Shown: piece by piece, positions 12,268 through 21,929 of the stretch
How the letters are laid out: each line of letters starts with the position of its first letter
Numbering within the stretch: the stretch's first letter is position 1
Assembly (NCBI GenBank): GCA_000632805.1
Contig: CP007444.1
Location: 2,654,772-2,718,771 of the forward strand
DNA from: Dyella jiangningensis
GTDB taxonomy: Bacteria > Pseudomonadota > Gammaproteobacteria > Xanthomonadales > Rhodanobacteraceae
Direction: 5' to 3'
DNA length: 64,000 bases
Notes under the pieces: model-generated
What the model was told of the DNA's origin: nothing
The model's database searches: none
The model's input: the letters and a program-made list of their open reading frames with translations, nothing else
Made by a program: the position numbers and the translations under genes

Positions 12268-13424
12268 GGCTGCTTCTCCTTGCCGGCCATCGCATCGCTG
12301 CCTGCGGACTGCATCACCGCGCCCACGCCGGGCACGTCCTTGCCGGTGGCACGATCGAGCGGCAGGTAGATCATGTTGCGGCCGCCGGAACCATCCAGCA
12401 CCTTGGGATTGTTGGACATCACGTCCTCGACCGTTTCCAGCCACAGGCGACGGCGGGTCACGTCCGGCGCACTCTTGTATTCCTTGAGGATCAGGTTGAA
12501 GCGGGCCGCGTCACCGGTGGCGATGGCTACGCGCTGTGCGTTGTAGCCCTGCGCTTCGGCAAGGATGCGCGCCGCGTCGCCGCGCGCTACCGGCACCACC
12601 TGGCTCGCATAGGCGCGGGCATTGTTCTCGGTGCCCTGCTTGTCTTCGCGCGCGGCATTGACGTCGTCGAAGGCGTCTTTCACTTCCTGTGGCGGCGCGA
12701 CGTTCTGGAAGCTCACGTCGGTCACCAGCAGGCCGGCGTCGTATTCGTTCAACGTGGCCTGGAGGATTTCGCGCGTCTGCTGCTGCAAGGTGTCGCGCAC
12801 CGCGGCAGCGGGCGTGGCCGGCACGACAGGCACGGCGACCGTCGGGGCCGTGCTGGCCGTGGCCGGCGTGGCGGCCGTGCCTTGCTCGTTGCCCTGGCTG
12901 GTGAGGACGTTGTCCATGATGTTGGCGCCGACCACCGTGCGCACGGCGGCCTCGGCGGCCTGGCGCAGCGTGTCTTCCGGCGGACCGCTCAGCGAGAACA
13001 GGTACTTGCGTGCATCCGACACCTGGTACTGCACGTTGAAGTCGACCGAGATGATGTTCTCGTCGCTGGTCAGCATGCGCACCTTGTCCGACACCGAACG
13101 GATCTCGGTGGTGCCGACCTTGGTGACGGTTTCGAGCGGGCGCGGAAACTTCAGGTGAAAGCCCGGCTGCAGCGTGCGCGAATACTTGCCGAAGCGCAGC
13201 ACCACGCCGGCCTGGCGGGCATCGACGATGGTGTAGCTGCTCATCACCACCCAGACGATGACGAAGGCCAGCAGGATGACGAAGATGCCGCCGGCACCGC
13301 CGCCCAGCTTGCCGAAGCGGTCGCGCAGTTGCTTGAGGATGTCGTCCAGCCCCGGCTTGTTGCCGGTCGGTCGGTTCTTGCCCCAGGGATCACGTTGCCC
13401 GTTGCCGGGTTCGTTCCAGGCCAT
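12264..13424 (-). CDS. hflK: HflK, SPFH-domain partner of the FtsH protease
   Basis: 386 residues: a cytoplasmic N-terminus rich in Gly/Pro/Asn (MAWNEPGNGQRDPWG, the family start), one membrane span (about 47-62), then a periplasmic SPFH domain and coiled region. It pairs with HflC around FtsH. Unusually, about 33 residues of Thr/Ala/Pro/Val low-complexity sequence (about 177-209, including TAPTVAVPVVPATPAAAV) interrupt the SPFH region between ANIMDNVLTS and LQQQTREILQATLNEYDAGL. As recalled, the E. coli protein has only a short loop there. The ATG at 13424 follows AAGGAGAC. Confidence 0.96.
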   Translation of the reverse strand: MAWNEPGNGQRDPWGKNRPTGNKPGLDDILKQLRDRFGKLGGGAGGIFVILLAFVIVWVVMSSYTIVDARQAGVVLRFGKYSRTLQPGFHLKFPRPLETVTKVGTTEIRSVSDKVRMLTSDENIISVDFNVQYQVSDARKYLFSLSGPPEDTLRQAAEAAVRTVVGANIMDNVLTSQGNEQGTAATPATASTAPTVAVPVVPATPAAAVRDTLQQQTREILQATLNEYDAGLLVTDVSFQNVAPPQEVKDAFDDVNAAREDKQGTENNARAYASQVVPVARGDAARILAEAQGYNAQRVAIATGDAARFNLILKEYKSAPDVTRRRLWLETVEDVMSNNPKVLDGSGGRNMIYLPLDRATGKDVPGVGAVMQSAGSDAMAGKEKQP

Positions 13425-13610
13425 GGTCAGTCTCCTTGAGGCCGCTGGGAGGCCGGCTGCATTGGCCGGGAAACACGTTGAACGGGTTTTGGCATGGTCT
13501 CGGGTGCTTGTCGTGACAAGTGTGCCGCCCGGGCCCGGTTGGCCGCACAAACACCGACCATTCTACCAGAGCCGGACGGGGATTCCTCCCCGTCGCCGGT
13601 ATCAGGCCGG

Positions 13611-14927
13611 CTAAAGGGATTCCTGCTCTTCCACGCTGCCCAGGATCTCGCGCAACAAGGCGGCTTCGGCCGCACTGCCGCCACTGAGCGGGGCGATCAC
13701 GCTGCGCGGGGCATCGATGCTGAGGCGCCAGCCCTGCTCGTCCACTTCTTCGCCGGTGATGGCGCCCGCCGCCTTGAGTCGGGCATGCAGGCGGCCGGCG
13801 GAATGCGGCAGGCGCAGTTCCGATTGCACGCGATCGCCGCCCAGCAGTTCGCCCAGCGCCTGCTTCAACAGGTCCACACCCACGCCCGTGGCAGCCGAGA
13901 GCCAGACGGTGGTCGGCCGGCCTTCCGCGTCGCGATCGATGCGAGGCTCCAGGCCGGCAAGGTCGATCTTGTTCATCACCCGAAGCTGCGGCAGGTCGCC
14001 CGCATCGATTTCCTCGAGCACGCTGTCGACGACCTTGGCGAGGCGCTCACGCTCCTCGTCGGCGGCGTCGCTCACGTGCAGCAAGAGGTCGGCATCCCGC
14101 GCCTCGGCAAGGGTGCCGCGGAACGCGGCGACCAGGTCATGCGGCAGCTCGCGCACGAAACCCACCGTATCGGCCAACACGGCCGGTCCGCAGGACAATC
14201 CATCGAGCTTGCGCACGGTCGGGTCCAGCGTGGCGAACAGCAGGTTGGCGGCAAATACCTCGCCTTGGGTCAACCCGTTGAACAAGGTCGACTTGCCGGC
14301 GTTGGTATAGCCCACCAGCGCCACGCGCGGCACCGTGTTGCGCAGTCGCGCGCGGCGCTGTTGCACGCGCTGGGTCTGCACTTTCTCCAGGCGCTTGGTA
14401 AGCATCTTCACGCGTTCGGCAAGCAGGCGGCGGTCGGTTTCGAGCTGGGTTTCGCCAGGGCCGCGGTTGCCGATGGCGCCGCCGCGCTGGGCGTCCAGGT
14501 GGGTCCAGCCTCGCACCAGGCGCGTGGCCAGGTGCTTGAGCTGCGCCAGCTCCACTTCGAGCTTGCCTTCGTGCGACCGGGCGCGCTGGGCGAAGATATC
14601 CAGGATCAGGCCTGCGCGATCGACCACGCGAATGTTGAGCAGCTTCTCGAGGTTGCGTTCCTGCACCGGCGTGAGGAGATGGTCGACCAGCACCAGGTCG
14701 GCCTCGAGTGCACGCGCCGCCTCGGCGATCTCGTCAGCCTTGCCGGTGCCGATGTAATAGCGCGGATTGGGCACATCGACGCGCGCGCTGATGGTGCCGA
14801 GGATTTCGGCACCCGCGGATTTGGTGAGTTCGGCGAATTCTTCGGCGCGCCGCACTGCATCCCCGTCTCCACGCGAATGCGGGAGGACCAGGAGGGCGCG
14901 CTCGCCTTTCTTTTGACGATCAAACAC
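13611..14927 (-). CDS. hflX: GTPase HflX, ribosome-splitting factor
   Basis: A 438-residue HflX. The N-terminal HflX domain (GTGKADEI and the SHEGKLEVELAQLKHLATRL helices) and the linker GNRGPGETQLETDRR precede the G domain. G1 is GYTNAGKST (206-214), G3 DTVGF and G4 NKID. It binds the 50S subunit and splits stalled ribosomes after stress. The gene starts with GTG (14925-14927). This start gives the conserved MFDRQKKGERALLV N-terminus. It sits between hfq and hflK in the conserved operon. Confidence 0.96.
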   Translation of the reverse strand: MFDRQKKGERALLVLPHSRGDGDAVRRAEEFAELTKSAGAEILGTISARVDVPNPRYYIGTGKADEIAEAARALEADLVLVDHLLTPVQERNLEKLLNIRVVDRAGLILDIFAQRARSHEGKLEVELAQLKHLATRLVRGWTHLDAQRGGAIGNRGPGETQLETDRRLLAERVKMLTKRLEKVQTQRVQQRRARLRNTVPRVALVGYTNAGKSTLFNGLTQGEVFAANLLFATLDPTVRKLDGLSCGPAVLADTVGFVRELPHDLVAAFRGTLAEARDADLLLHVSDAADEERERLAKVVDSVLEEIDAGDLPQLRVMNKIDLAGLEPRIDRDAEGRPTTVWLSAATGVGVDLLKQALGELLGGDRVQSELRLPHSAGRLHARLKAAGAITGEEVDEQGWRLSIDAPRSVIAPLSGGSAAEAALLREILGSVEEQESL

Positions 14928-15077
14928 GGATAGGGACGGACCTGTAGGAAGACGCGGCGCCGCGGGCTAGGCCCACGGCGCCAGGCTGGAATGGAAGTGT
15001 ATGTCGGCGCAACGCCGGACCCTAATGCGGACCCGCACGATGCCCTCTCACTCACATGGGTCGACAGGTCCGCCGAA

Positions 15078-15344
15078 TCAACCTTCGGTATCGGCCGTGG
15101 CCGTAGCGGCCTCGTGACCTTCGTGGCCATTGCCCACACGCACATTGCGGCTGGGCACCACGGTGGAGATCGCGTGCTTGTAGACCATTTGGCTGACCTG
15201 ATTGCGCAGCAGCACGACGAACTGGTCGAAGGATTCGATGGTGCCCTGCAGCTTGATGCCGTTGACCAGGTAGATCGCCACCGGGACGCGCTCACGGCGC
15301 AGTGCGTTCAGAAACGGATCTTGCAATGATTGCCCTTTGGACAT
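15078..15344 (-). CDS. hfq: RNA chaperone Hfq
   Basis: An 88-residue Sm-like protein that forms a hexamer and pairs small RNAs with mRNAs. The Sm1 motif ([23 protein letters not shown], split here across 24-46) and the Sm2 motif with Tyr55-Lys56-His57 ([13 protein letters not shown]) are intact, and Gln8 of the proximal site is present. The C-terminal tail is short, with His/Glu/Ala/Thr. The ATG at 15344 follows GAGGGGAG, which excludes the longer in-frame reading. It lies between miaA and hflX as in most gammaproteobacteria. Confidence 0.98.
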   Translation of the reverse strand: MSKGQSLQDPFLNALRRERVPVAIYLVNGIKLQGTIESFDQFVVLLRNQVSQMVYKHAISTVVPSRNVRVGNGHEGHEAATATADTEG

Positions 15345-15519
15345 TTTTTGTTCTCCCCTCTTGAAACGGACGGGCCGGAGAAAAAGACGCACGCCACGTC
15401 CCGGCCCAAGACTGAGGAATATTAACCACTTTTAAATCGTTGATGAAAGACCAGAAGTGCACGGATGTCATGTGTGAAAAAGACGTTTAGAAAACACCTC
15501 GCAAGATGTGTCCGACGTC
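15345..15519 (-). promoter_or_regulatory. AT-rich miaA-hfq intergenic region, possible internal hfq promoter
   Basis: This 175-base gap is clearly richer in A+T than its surroundings. On the minus strand it contains TTAATATT near 15420, with weak upstream boxes. Internal promoters between miaA and hfq are known in E. coli. Here the assignment is only suggestive. Confidence 0.3.
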
Positions 15520-16458
15520 TCAGAGAAACAGCTCCAATGCCCCCTCCGCCCGTGCCGTAAGACCGGGTTTGTCCGGATCGAGCACCCTGGCGTCCAGTTC
15601 GCTGCGCAGCCAGGTGATCTGGCGCTTGGCAAGCTGGCGCGTGGCGAAGATGCTTTTGTCGCGAAATTCGGTGGCGCTCGTTTGGCCGTCCAGATGCTCC
15701 CAGGCCTGTCGGTAGCCCACGGCGCGTATGGCGGGCAGGTCGGCATGCAGGTCCTTGCGGTCGCGCAGCATGCGCACTTCGTCCAGAAAGCCGCCGGCGA
15801 GCATCGCGTCGAAGCGTTCGGCGATGCGTGCATGCAGCGGCGCCCGGTCGGCAGGCAGCAGCGCCAGCTTCAGCACTCGCCATGGAAACCGCTCGCCACT
15901 GCCGCCCTGTTGCTGTTCTGACAAAGGTCGCCCAGTCAGTTCAATAACCTCCAACGCGCGCTGGATACGCTGGGCATCATTGGGGCCGATGCGCGCTGCC
16001 GCGGTGGCATCGAGGCGCTGCAGCCGCGCATGCATGGACGGCCACCCCGTATCCGCGGCCTCGGCGGCAAGGCGTTCGCGTATCGCCGGATCGGCCTCCG
16101 GCAGCTGGGACAACCCCTGCTGCAGCGCGCGGAAGTACAGCCCCGTGCCGCCGACCAGCAAGGGCACCCTGCCCTTGGCGGTGATGTCGTGCATGGCCGC
16201 CATCGCGTCGCCGCGAAAGTCGGCTGCCGAATAGGGTTCGGCCGGATCGCGGATGTCGATGAGCCGATGGGGATACCTCAACAGCGTCGCCGCATCGGGC
16301 TTGGCGGTACCGATATCCATGCCGCGATAGACCAGGGCCGAATCGACGCTCACCAATTCCACCGGAAATCGTTCGCTCAACGCGCAGGCAAGCGCCGTCT
16401 TGCCCGACGCGGTCGGGCCCATCAGGAATACGGCGAGCGGGCGCTGATCGATCGGCAT
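15520..16458 (-). CDS. miaA: tRNA dimethylallyltransferase
   Basis: A 312-residue MiaA that adds dimethylallyl to N6 of A37 in tRNAs reading UNN codons. The P-loop GPTASGKT (14-21), the [18 protein letters not shown] substrate region and the conserved [11 protein letters not shown] and [11 protein letters not shown] motifs are present. The ATG at 16458 begins [20 protein letters not shown]; an upstream in-frame ATG adds 14 unrelated residues. It is the first gene of the hfq superoperon in this window. Confidence 0.97.
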   Translation of the reverse strand: MPIDQRPLAVFLMGPTASGKTALACALSERFPVELVSVDSALVYRGMDIGTAKPDAATLLRYPHRLIDIRDPAEPYSAADFRGDAMAAMHDITAKGRVPLLVGGTGLYFRALQQGLSQLPEADPAIRERLAAEAADTGWPSMHARLQRLDATAAARIGPNDAQRIQRALEVIELTGRPLSEQQQGGSGERFPWRVLKLALLPADRAPLHARIAERFDAMLAGGFLDEVRMLRDRKDLHADLPAIRAVGYRQAWEHLDGQTSATEFRDKSIFATRQLAKRQITWLRSELDARVLDPDKPGLTARAEGALELFL

Positions 16459-16506
16459 CCAGTCATTGTACGGTGCCGGGCCCGCACGCTTACAGGGCAA
16501 CGCCGC

Positions 16507-17259
16507 TCAGGCGTAGAAGTCGACCTTGCCGCCCACCAGCTGATACATCGAGCCGACGATCTTGATCTTGCCGTCCTTCTCCAGGCCGGCCAGCACATCG
16601 CTGCGACGACGGATTTCATCGATGGTGTGGCGCACGTTGGTCGCTGCCACCGCGTCAACGAAGGCGTCGTTCTTGCTGCTGCGCTCGCCGTCGAACTTGG
16701 TCGCCTCCACCGCCGGCTTGATCTTCTCCAGCAAGCCGGTCAGGTTGCCAAGCTTCGCACCATCGATGGCGCCCTTGATGGCCCCGCACGCGGTGTGCCC
16801 CATGACCAGCACGAGCTTGGCGCCGGCCACTGCGCAGGCAAATTCCATGCTGCCCAGCAAGTCATCGTTGGCGATGTTGCCCGCCACGCGCGCATTGAAC
16901 GTGTCGCCGATGCCTGCATCGCAGATGATTTCGGCGGGGGCTCGCGAGTCGATGCAGCTGAGGATCACCGCCGCCGGGTACTGCCCCGCCGCGCTGGCGC
17001 GCTTTTGCGCGAGGTAGTCGTGCGTATCGAACTTGCCCGCGCGGAAGCGCTCATTGCCCTGCTTGAGCATGGCGATCACCTGGTCGGGCGTCATCGCATC
17101 GCGTTGCGCTTTCGTCAGCGCGGCTGCCTCCGCCAACCCGGGTAGCAACAAAGGCGTGATGCCCATGGCGCCCAGCGCCGCCAGGCCAAGGGTCGACTTG
17201 AGCATCGTGCGTCGACCAAGATGGAAGCCCGCGCGGCAAGCCTCTTCATGCAAGTCCAT
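16507..17259 (-). CDS. Tat-exported beta-class carbonic anhydrase
   Basis: A 250-residue beta-carbonic anhydrase that interconverts CO2 and bicarbonate. Zinc-site residues are Cys102, Asp104 and Arg106 (CIDSR) and His155 and Cys158 (GHTAC). The N-terminus has a twin-arginine signal, LGRRTMLKST (Arg16-Arg17), followed by a hydrophobic stretch and an Ala-rich cleavage region near 45, so the folded enzyme should reach the periplasm. The ATG at 17259 follows GAGGAGGGTG. It lies 48 bases upstream of miaA and on the same strand, so some read-through is possible. Confidence 0.94.
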   Translation of the reverse strand: MDLHEEACRAGFHLGRRTMLKSTLGLAALGAMGITPLLLPGLAEAAALTKAQRDAMTPDQVIAMLKQGNERFRAGKFDTHDYLAQKRASAAGQYPAAVILSCIDSRAPAEIICDAGIGDTFNARVAGNIANDDLLGSMEFACAVAGAKLVLVMGHTACGAIKGAIDGAKLGNLTGLLEKIKPAVEATKFDGERSSKNDAFVDAVAATNVRHTIDEIRRRSDVLAGLEKDGKIKIVGSMYQLVGGKVDFYA

Positions 17260-17398
17260 GACACCCTCCTCCCCGAGGGAACGAACGCTTACTGCACGCC
17301 GAAGGCAATGAAACCGGCGTGAACCGGGCCGGAGCACGATCAGGGGAAGGCGGTGCCGCGACGTTGGCGTGCCCGCAAAGGCACGCCAACTGGATCGA

Positions 17399-19561
17399 TC
17401 AGGGCGCAGCGTGGGCTGGCACACTCAGTTCCTTCAGGAGCTGCGGCGCCGGATACACCTTGTCCATCAGCCAGCGCATGTAGCGCAGGTCGACATGAAT
17501 GGCGCGCTTGTAACGCGGATCGAACATCCAGCTCGCGCTCACCGCTTCCCAGTTGCTATCGAAGTTGAGGCCGACCAGTTCGCCCTTGGCGTTGAGCACG
17601 GGGGAACCGGAGTTGCCGCCGGTGGTGTCGAGGTTGCTGAGGAAATCCACCGGCATGGCGCCGGTCCTGGCATCGGCGTAGCCGGCATTGTCGCCACGCG
17701 CGATCGCATCGAGCAGCGGCTTGGGCGCGTCGAAGGGCTCCACGCCGGTGTTCTTCTCCACGATGCCCGCCGTCGTGGTGAGCGGGTGATAGACCACCGC
17801 ATCGCGCGCTTCCAGCGGCGTGACCTTGCCGTAGCTCACGCGCAGCGTGGAATTGGCATCCGGATACACCGCTCGCCCCTGCTTCTCGCGATAGGCGATC
17901 AGCGCATCCATGTATGCCGGCCGCAGGCGCAGCAGGTCACCTTCCCGCGCCTTGCGTTCTTCCTCGATGCGCAACAGCGCCGGTTGCAGCCTGGCGGCCA
18001 GCACGAGCAACGCGTCGTCGGACTTGGCCAGTTCCATCGGCTCGGCCTTCAGCCAATGCAGGCGCTGCGCTTCGTCGCCGAGTTGCGTGGCCGCATAGAC
18101 CTTGTCCAGCGTGTCCGACAGTTGGGCCGGAGTGCGTCCGAAAGCGGCGTCGAATTCCGGCAAGCGCTGGGCGTCGGGCAGTTTCTGATAGCGCGCCAGC
18201 AGCGATGCCAGCAGTTGCTTCTCCACCTTGGGGTCGTACCGACGTTGCACCTGGCGCAGCATGCCGGCGGTGAGGTCCTCGTCGCGCTGCTGGTAACCGG
18301 TTTCGCGTTGTGCGTCGGGCTTGGCGCGCTCATGCGCAAGCCGCTGCAGGGCCAGCGCCGAACGCATCAGCTGCGTCTGCGTCTGCATCACGGCGACCAG
18401 CAGGTCGCGCTCGCGCGTGGCATTGCCGGCGGCGATCAGCTGCGCCACTTCGTCGATCTGCGGCCGCAGCGTGGCGGCCGATGGCTGCGTCGCCAACCAG
18501 ACCATCATCGCGTCCTCGTCCCTGCGACGGATGGCGACGGCGTCGCTGCGCCTGAGGCCATCCAGCTCGCCGCTGAAGCGCTTGATGCTGTTCTTCAGCG
18601 ACTGCAGCTGCGAGGCATAGCGGATGGTCGCCTGGCGATCGGTGTGGCCGATCTCTTCGATCACTTCCTGCAACTGGCGCAGCACGTCCACCGTGGTCGG
18701 CAGGCGCCATTGCACCTGATCGGCGAACTCGGCGGCGGTGCGATGGCGATAGGTGATGCCCGGATAGCCCGCCAGCATCACGAAGTCGCCCTCACGCACA
18801 CCCTGCGAAGCGATCTGCAAATGCGCGGGCGGGTGATACGGCACGTTGTCCTTGGCGTAGTCCGCCGGCTTGCCATCCGGCCCGACGTAGGCGCGCAGGA
18901 CAGTGAAGTCGCCGGAGTGGCGTGGCCACACGAAGTTGTCCACCTCGTCGCCATAGTTGCCGATCGCGCGCGGCGGCGCGTACACCAACCGCACGTCGCG
19001 TAGCTCCAATTGCTTCACCAGGTAGAAATCGCGGCCATAGAACATGTTGACCACGCTGCAGCGCATGCCGGGTTCGCGTTCGCATTCGGTCACCAGCGCC
19101 TTGCTGGCCGCATCGACGGCGTCGTAATACGCACGGCCAGTCTTGCCCTTGGCCGCGCCCAGCACCTTGTCGGTGACCTTGTCGAAACCGGTGGTGACGC
19201 GCAGGCGGAAATCCGGATTGGCGGGGAGTTCTTCTGCGCGGTCATGCGAGACGAAACCGTTCTGGATGAGGTCGCGCTGCGCGTTGCTGTTGTACTGAAT
19301 GACGCCGAAGGCCACGTGGTGGTTGGTCAGCACCAGGCCATCGCTGCTGACGAAGGAACCGGTGGCACCGCCGACCTTCACCACGGCGCTCAACGGCGCC
19401 TTGGTGAGGTCGGCGAGATCGGCGGGATTGCCCTGGAAGCCCGCAGCCCGCAGCTGCTTGCCGATGCTGGGCAGTTGCGAAGGCATCCACATGCCTTCGT
19501 CAGCGTGGGCCGTCGTCGCAAGCACCATGGCCATGACCCACCCCATCTTTTTCAAACGCAT
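17399..19561 (-). CDS. S46-family serine dipeptidyl-peptidase (DPP7/DPP11 type)
   Basis: A 720-residue exported peptidase with a signal peptide (about 1-20, ending AHA). It has a split trypsin-like fold: the catalytic His lies in LTNHHVAFG (His81/82), Asp in YGDEVDNFVWPRHSGDF and Ser in TTGGNSGSPV near the C-terminus, with a large helical domain between. S46 enzymes remove N-terminal dipeptides in the periplasm of asaccharolytic and Xanthomonad bacteria. The S1-pocket region reads GLNFDSNWEAVS. As recalled, Gly versus Arg near this position separates DPP7 from DPP11, so the Ser here leaves specificity open. The ATG at 19561 follows GAGGAAC. Confidence 0.93.
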   Translation of the reverse strand: MRLKKMGWVMAMVLATTAHADEGMWMPSQLPSIGKQLRAAGFQGNPADLADLTKAPLSAVVKVGGATGSFVSSDGLVLTNHHVAFGVIQYNSNAQRDLIQNGFVSHDRAEELPANPDFRLRVTTGFDKVTDKVLGAAKGKTGRAYYDAVDAASKALVTECEREPGMRCSVVNMFYGRDFYLVKQLELRDVRLVYAPPRAIGNYGDEVDNFVWPRHSGDFTVLRAYVGPDGKPADYAKDNVPYHPPAHLQIASQGVREGDFVMLAGYPGITYRHRTAAEFADQVQWRLPTTVDVLRQLQEVIEEIGHTDRQATIRYASQLQSLKNSIKRFSGELDGLRRSDAVAIRRRDEDAMMVWLATQPSAATLRPQIDEVAQLIAAGNATRERDLLVAVMQTQTQLMRSALALQRLAHERAKPDAQRETGYQQRDEDLTAGMLRQVQRRYDPKVEKQLLASLLARYQKLPDAQRLPEFDAAFGRTPAQLSDTLDKVYAATQLGDEAQRLHWLKAEPMELAKSDDALLVLAARLQPALLRIEEERKAREGDLLRLRPAYMDALIAYREKQGRAVYPDANSTLRVSYGKVTPLEARDAVVYHPLTTTAGIVEKNTGVEPFDAPKPLLDAIARGDNAGYADARTGAMPVDFLSNLDTTGGNSGSPVLNAKGELVGLNFDSNWEAVSASWMFDPRYKRAIHVDLRYMRWLMDKVYPAPQLLKELSVPAHAAP

Positions 19562-19644
19562 GCCTGTTCCTCGGGCGATTCGCAATAACTTGCGACCATA
19601 GAACGAAACGCCCGCGCGGGTAACGCTGCATTGCACACTGCAAT

Positions 19645-19672
19645 CGGCGCCCGCTGCGAAGAACGGGCGCCG
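19645..19672 (-). terminator. Hairpin after the six-hairpin glycosidase gene
   Basis: A 9-bp GC stem, CGGCGCCCG/CGGGCGCCG, with a 10-base loop, 6 bases beyond the stop codon at 19679. It lacks a clear T-tract. Confidence 0.5.
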
Positions 19673-19678
19673 AACCGA

Positions 19679-21790
19679 TCAATGACAGGACAGCCCGGCC
19701 GGTGGCGGCAACGCCAGGAACACCGTGCTCCACAGCTGCGCGGCATTGGATTCGTCTTCGTGCGCGCCTTCCGCACCGAACGGTTCGATGCGGTAATGGC
19801 CGTCGGCGTAGGACCACGACCACAGCTCCGAGGTACGCACCGCCTGTGCCGCGCAGATCGCATGCCACAGCCCCGCCTGTGCCGCTTCGAGATGCTGGCG
19901 TGTCGTCGCCGGCAGATCGCTGCGGGCCAGCTGACGCTTCAGGCCCGCGGCCATGATCGCCTGCTGCCACGCCCAGACCACGGTGCCGTGGTAGGCGTTG
20001 TTGCCAAAACGCGGCCACACGTCGTGATCGGCATAAGCAGGATTGGCGACCACCATGCCCACGTCGGTCATCAGGCCGGCCGGGAACGGCCGCATCAGAT
20101 TGCTGACGTCGCGATCCAGCACGGCGGCTTCCGGCTTGCCGAACAGCAGCTGGAAACCTTCATCGGAATTCAGTACCGGTATCGGTTTGCCCTGCGCGTC
20201 CAGGGCGATGGCGGGAAACTCGACATTGCCGCCGTCCACGGCTTTCAGCGCGGAGGCATCCGACACACCGATCTGCTTCGCGTAATCGCGTACCTGCTGG
20301 CTGGCACGATCGTTCGGGACGCGCACGGTGAACAGCGCACTGGCGTGCTGCTCCCAGTCGTTGGCGCTGGCCGCGGCCGCGCGCAGGCGTTCGCGCTGTG
20401 CGGGCGTGGTGTAGTTTTCCAGCAGGCCGGCGTCGAGGAACTGACCAATGGCGCGCAACGCGGCCGGCATCCATACGGCGTTGACGTCGTAGGGATAGCG
20501 GCCACGGCCGATGCCCTCATTGCTGTCGCGCCATTGCCCCACCTTGGCATTGGGCTTGAGCGCAACCAGGTTCGAATACACCGGCTGGCGCGCGAACGCT
20601 TCGCTGCTGGCGGCGACGAACAGCAGGTTGCGCACCAGCGCATCGCCCTGTCGCTCCGCTCCGAGCTTCGTCGCGAGGAAGGCGCGGGCGCCTTCACGGC
20701 CTCGCGGGTCTTCCAACAGCCATGCGACCGCGACCGGCGGCAGCATGACGTTGCCATCGACCATCGTGTAGTCGTAGATCGGTTCGGCCGACGCCTTGCC
20801 CTGTTCCTTCAGGTGCTGCAGCACGGCGAACTCACCTATGCCTTCCTCGTGCGCGACCTGTCCGTCAGGCGACAGGCGCGCCAGCGCCGAGGCGATACCG
20901 GCGTCGATCGCCGCCGGTTGCAGTACCGGCATCAGCAGGCGCAGCGACATCATCGTGTCGCGGCCAAAATAGGTGTCGAAGCGCCAAGAGCCGGCGAGGA
21001 ACTTCTCGCGGTAGCTGAGGAACTGCAGTGCCTCGCGGCTGCGCTCGTCAGGCTGCGCGCGATCGTTGAGCAGATTCGTGAACGGCGTCAGCGGGGTTTC
21101 GCCCGTGCTCGCCTCGATGTGCAGGTGCATGGCCTCGCCCGCGTGGTCCGGGCGCAGCACGATGTGACCGTCTTCCCTCGTGAATCGGCCGTTGTCCGCG
21201 CTCAACGCAATGGCATAGCCCGGCGCGCCATCCAGTCGCTGGCGCTGCCAGCTCACCGAGCGTCCGCCGAACTGCGGCGTGGCGGCGACCTTCGGCGTCG
21301 CGGCGAGCTGTGCCGCGTAGCCATGGCCCTGCTGGTAATCGCGCAGCATGCGGATGCTGCCGAGCACGGCATCCTTCAGCACCAGACGGTCCGCCGTCAC
21401 GCTGGCGTCGGCGGCGATGCCGTTCCAGGCCTGGCCATCCACCGTGCGGCGCTGGCCGGTCAGCTGGCCCAAGGACCATTGCACCGGCTTGTCGGTCGGC
21501 TCGAACCAGAGACCCGCCCCGCTGTTGCCGGCCGGGAAAGCCACCAGCACGCGCGGCGTCTCCCCTGAACTGAGCAATAGATGGGCGGCGATGCTGCCGT
21601 CCTGGAAGAACGCGTTCTCGATGTTCCCTTCGGCGATGCGGAACTGCAGGGGCGCCTTGGCGCCCTGCTCCGGCGCCGCCCAGGCCGGCGACAGCGCCAG
21701 GCCCAACACCAGTATCAGCGTAGCCGCGACCGGCCACTTTCCAAGCTTCCGCTTTGCCAAGACCGCACTTCCCATCGTGCTCAAACGCAT
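19679..21790 (-). CDS. Exported six-hairpin (alpha/alpha toroid) glycosidase-like protein
   Basis: 703 residues beginning with a signal sequence ([20 protein letters not shown]). The C-terminal two-thirds look like an (alpha/alpha)6 glycosidase fold, with motifs such as [46 protein letters not shown] and [18 protein letters not shown]. The N-terminal third is a beta-rich domain. This architecture occurs in glycogen-debranching and GH15/GH63-like families, but the substrate cannot be named. The start at 21790 follows GCGGGAGA; ATG 21775 is an alternative. It is divergent from tdh, and ACAACGTTG in the shared promoter region (21850-21858) recalls the chitinase operators. Confidence 0.75.
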   Translation of the reverse strand: MRLSTMGSAVLAKRKLGKWPVAATLILVLGLALSPAWAAPEQGAKAPLQFRIAEGNIENAFFQDGSIAAHLLLSSGETPRVLVAFPAGNSGAGLWFEPTDKPVQWSLGQLTGQRRTVDGQAWNGIAADASVTADRLVLKDAVLGSIRMLRDYQQGHGYAAQLAATPKVAATPQFGGRSVSWQRQRLDGAPGYAIALSADNGRFTREDGHIVLRPDHAGEAMHLHIEASTGETPLTPFTNLLNDRAQPDERSREALQFLSYREKFLAGSWRFDTYFGRDTMMSLRLLMPVLQPAAIDAGIASALARLSPDGQVAHEEGIGEFAVLQHLKEQGKASAEPIYDYTMVDGNVMLPPVAVAWLLEDPRGREGARAFLATKLGAERQGDALVRNLLFVAASSEAFARQPVYSNLVALKPNAKVGQWRDSNEGIGRGRYPYDVNAVWMPAALRAIGQFLDAGLLENYTTPAQRERLRAAAASANDWEQHASALFTVRVPNDRASQQVRDYAKQIGVSDASALKAVDGGNVEFPAIALDAQGKPIPVLNSDEGFQLLFGKPEAAVLDRDVSNLMRPFPAGLMTDVGMVVANPAYADHDVWPRFGNNAYHGTVVWAWQQAIMAAGLKRQLARSDLPATTRQHLEAAQAGLWHAICAAQAVRTSELWSWSYADGHYRIEPFGAEGAHEDESNAAQLWSTVFLALPPPAGLSCH

Positions 21791-21890
21791 TCTCCCGCTC
21801 CGTTCAGTGACGCACAGTCTCGCGACAGTAAAAGCACGGGGCCGGGACCACAACGTTGCAGTGCATGAAGCCGGCGCCCCGACAGGCTTC

Positions 21891-21896
21891 TATAAT
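21891..21896 (+). promoter_or_regulatory. Predicted -10 box of tdh
   Basis: A perfect TATAAT lies 33 bases before the tdh ATG. The -35 region is not recognisable. Confidence 0.5.
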
Positions 21897-21929
21897 GTCC
21901 GTTTTCCCGTCCTTCCCCACGGAAACCTC

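Noticed and set aside
16030-17145. Plus-strand frame opposite miaA and the carbonic anhydrase gene
   Set aside because: Overlaps two well-supported genes and has no recognisable domain.
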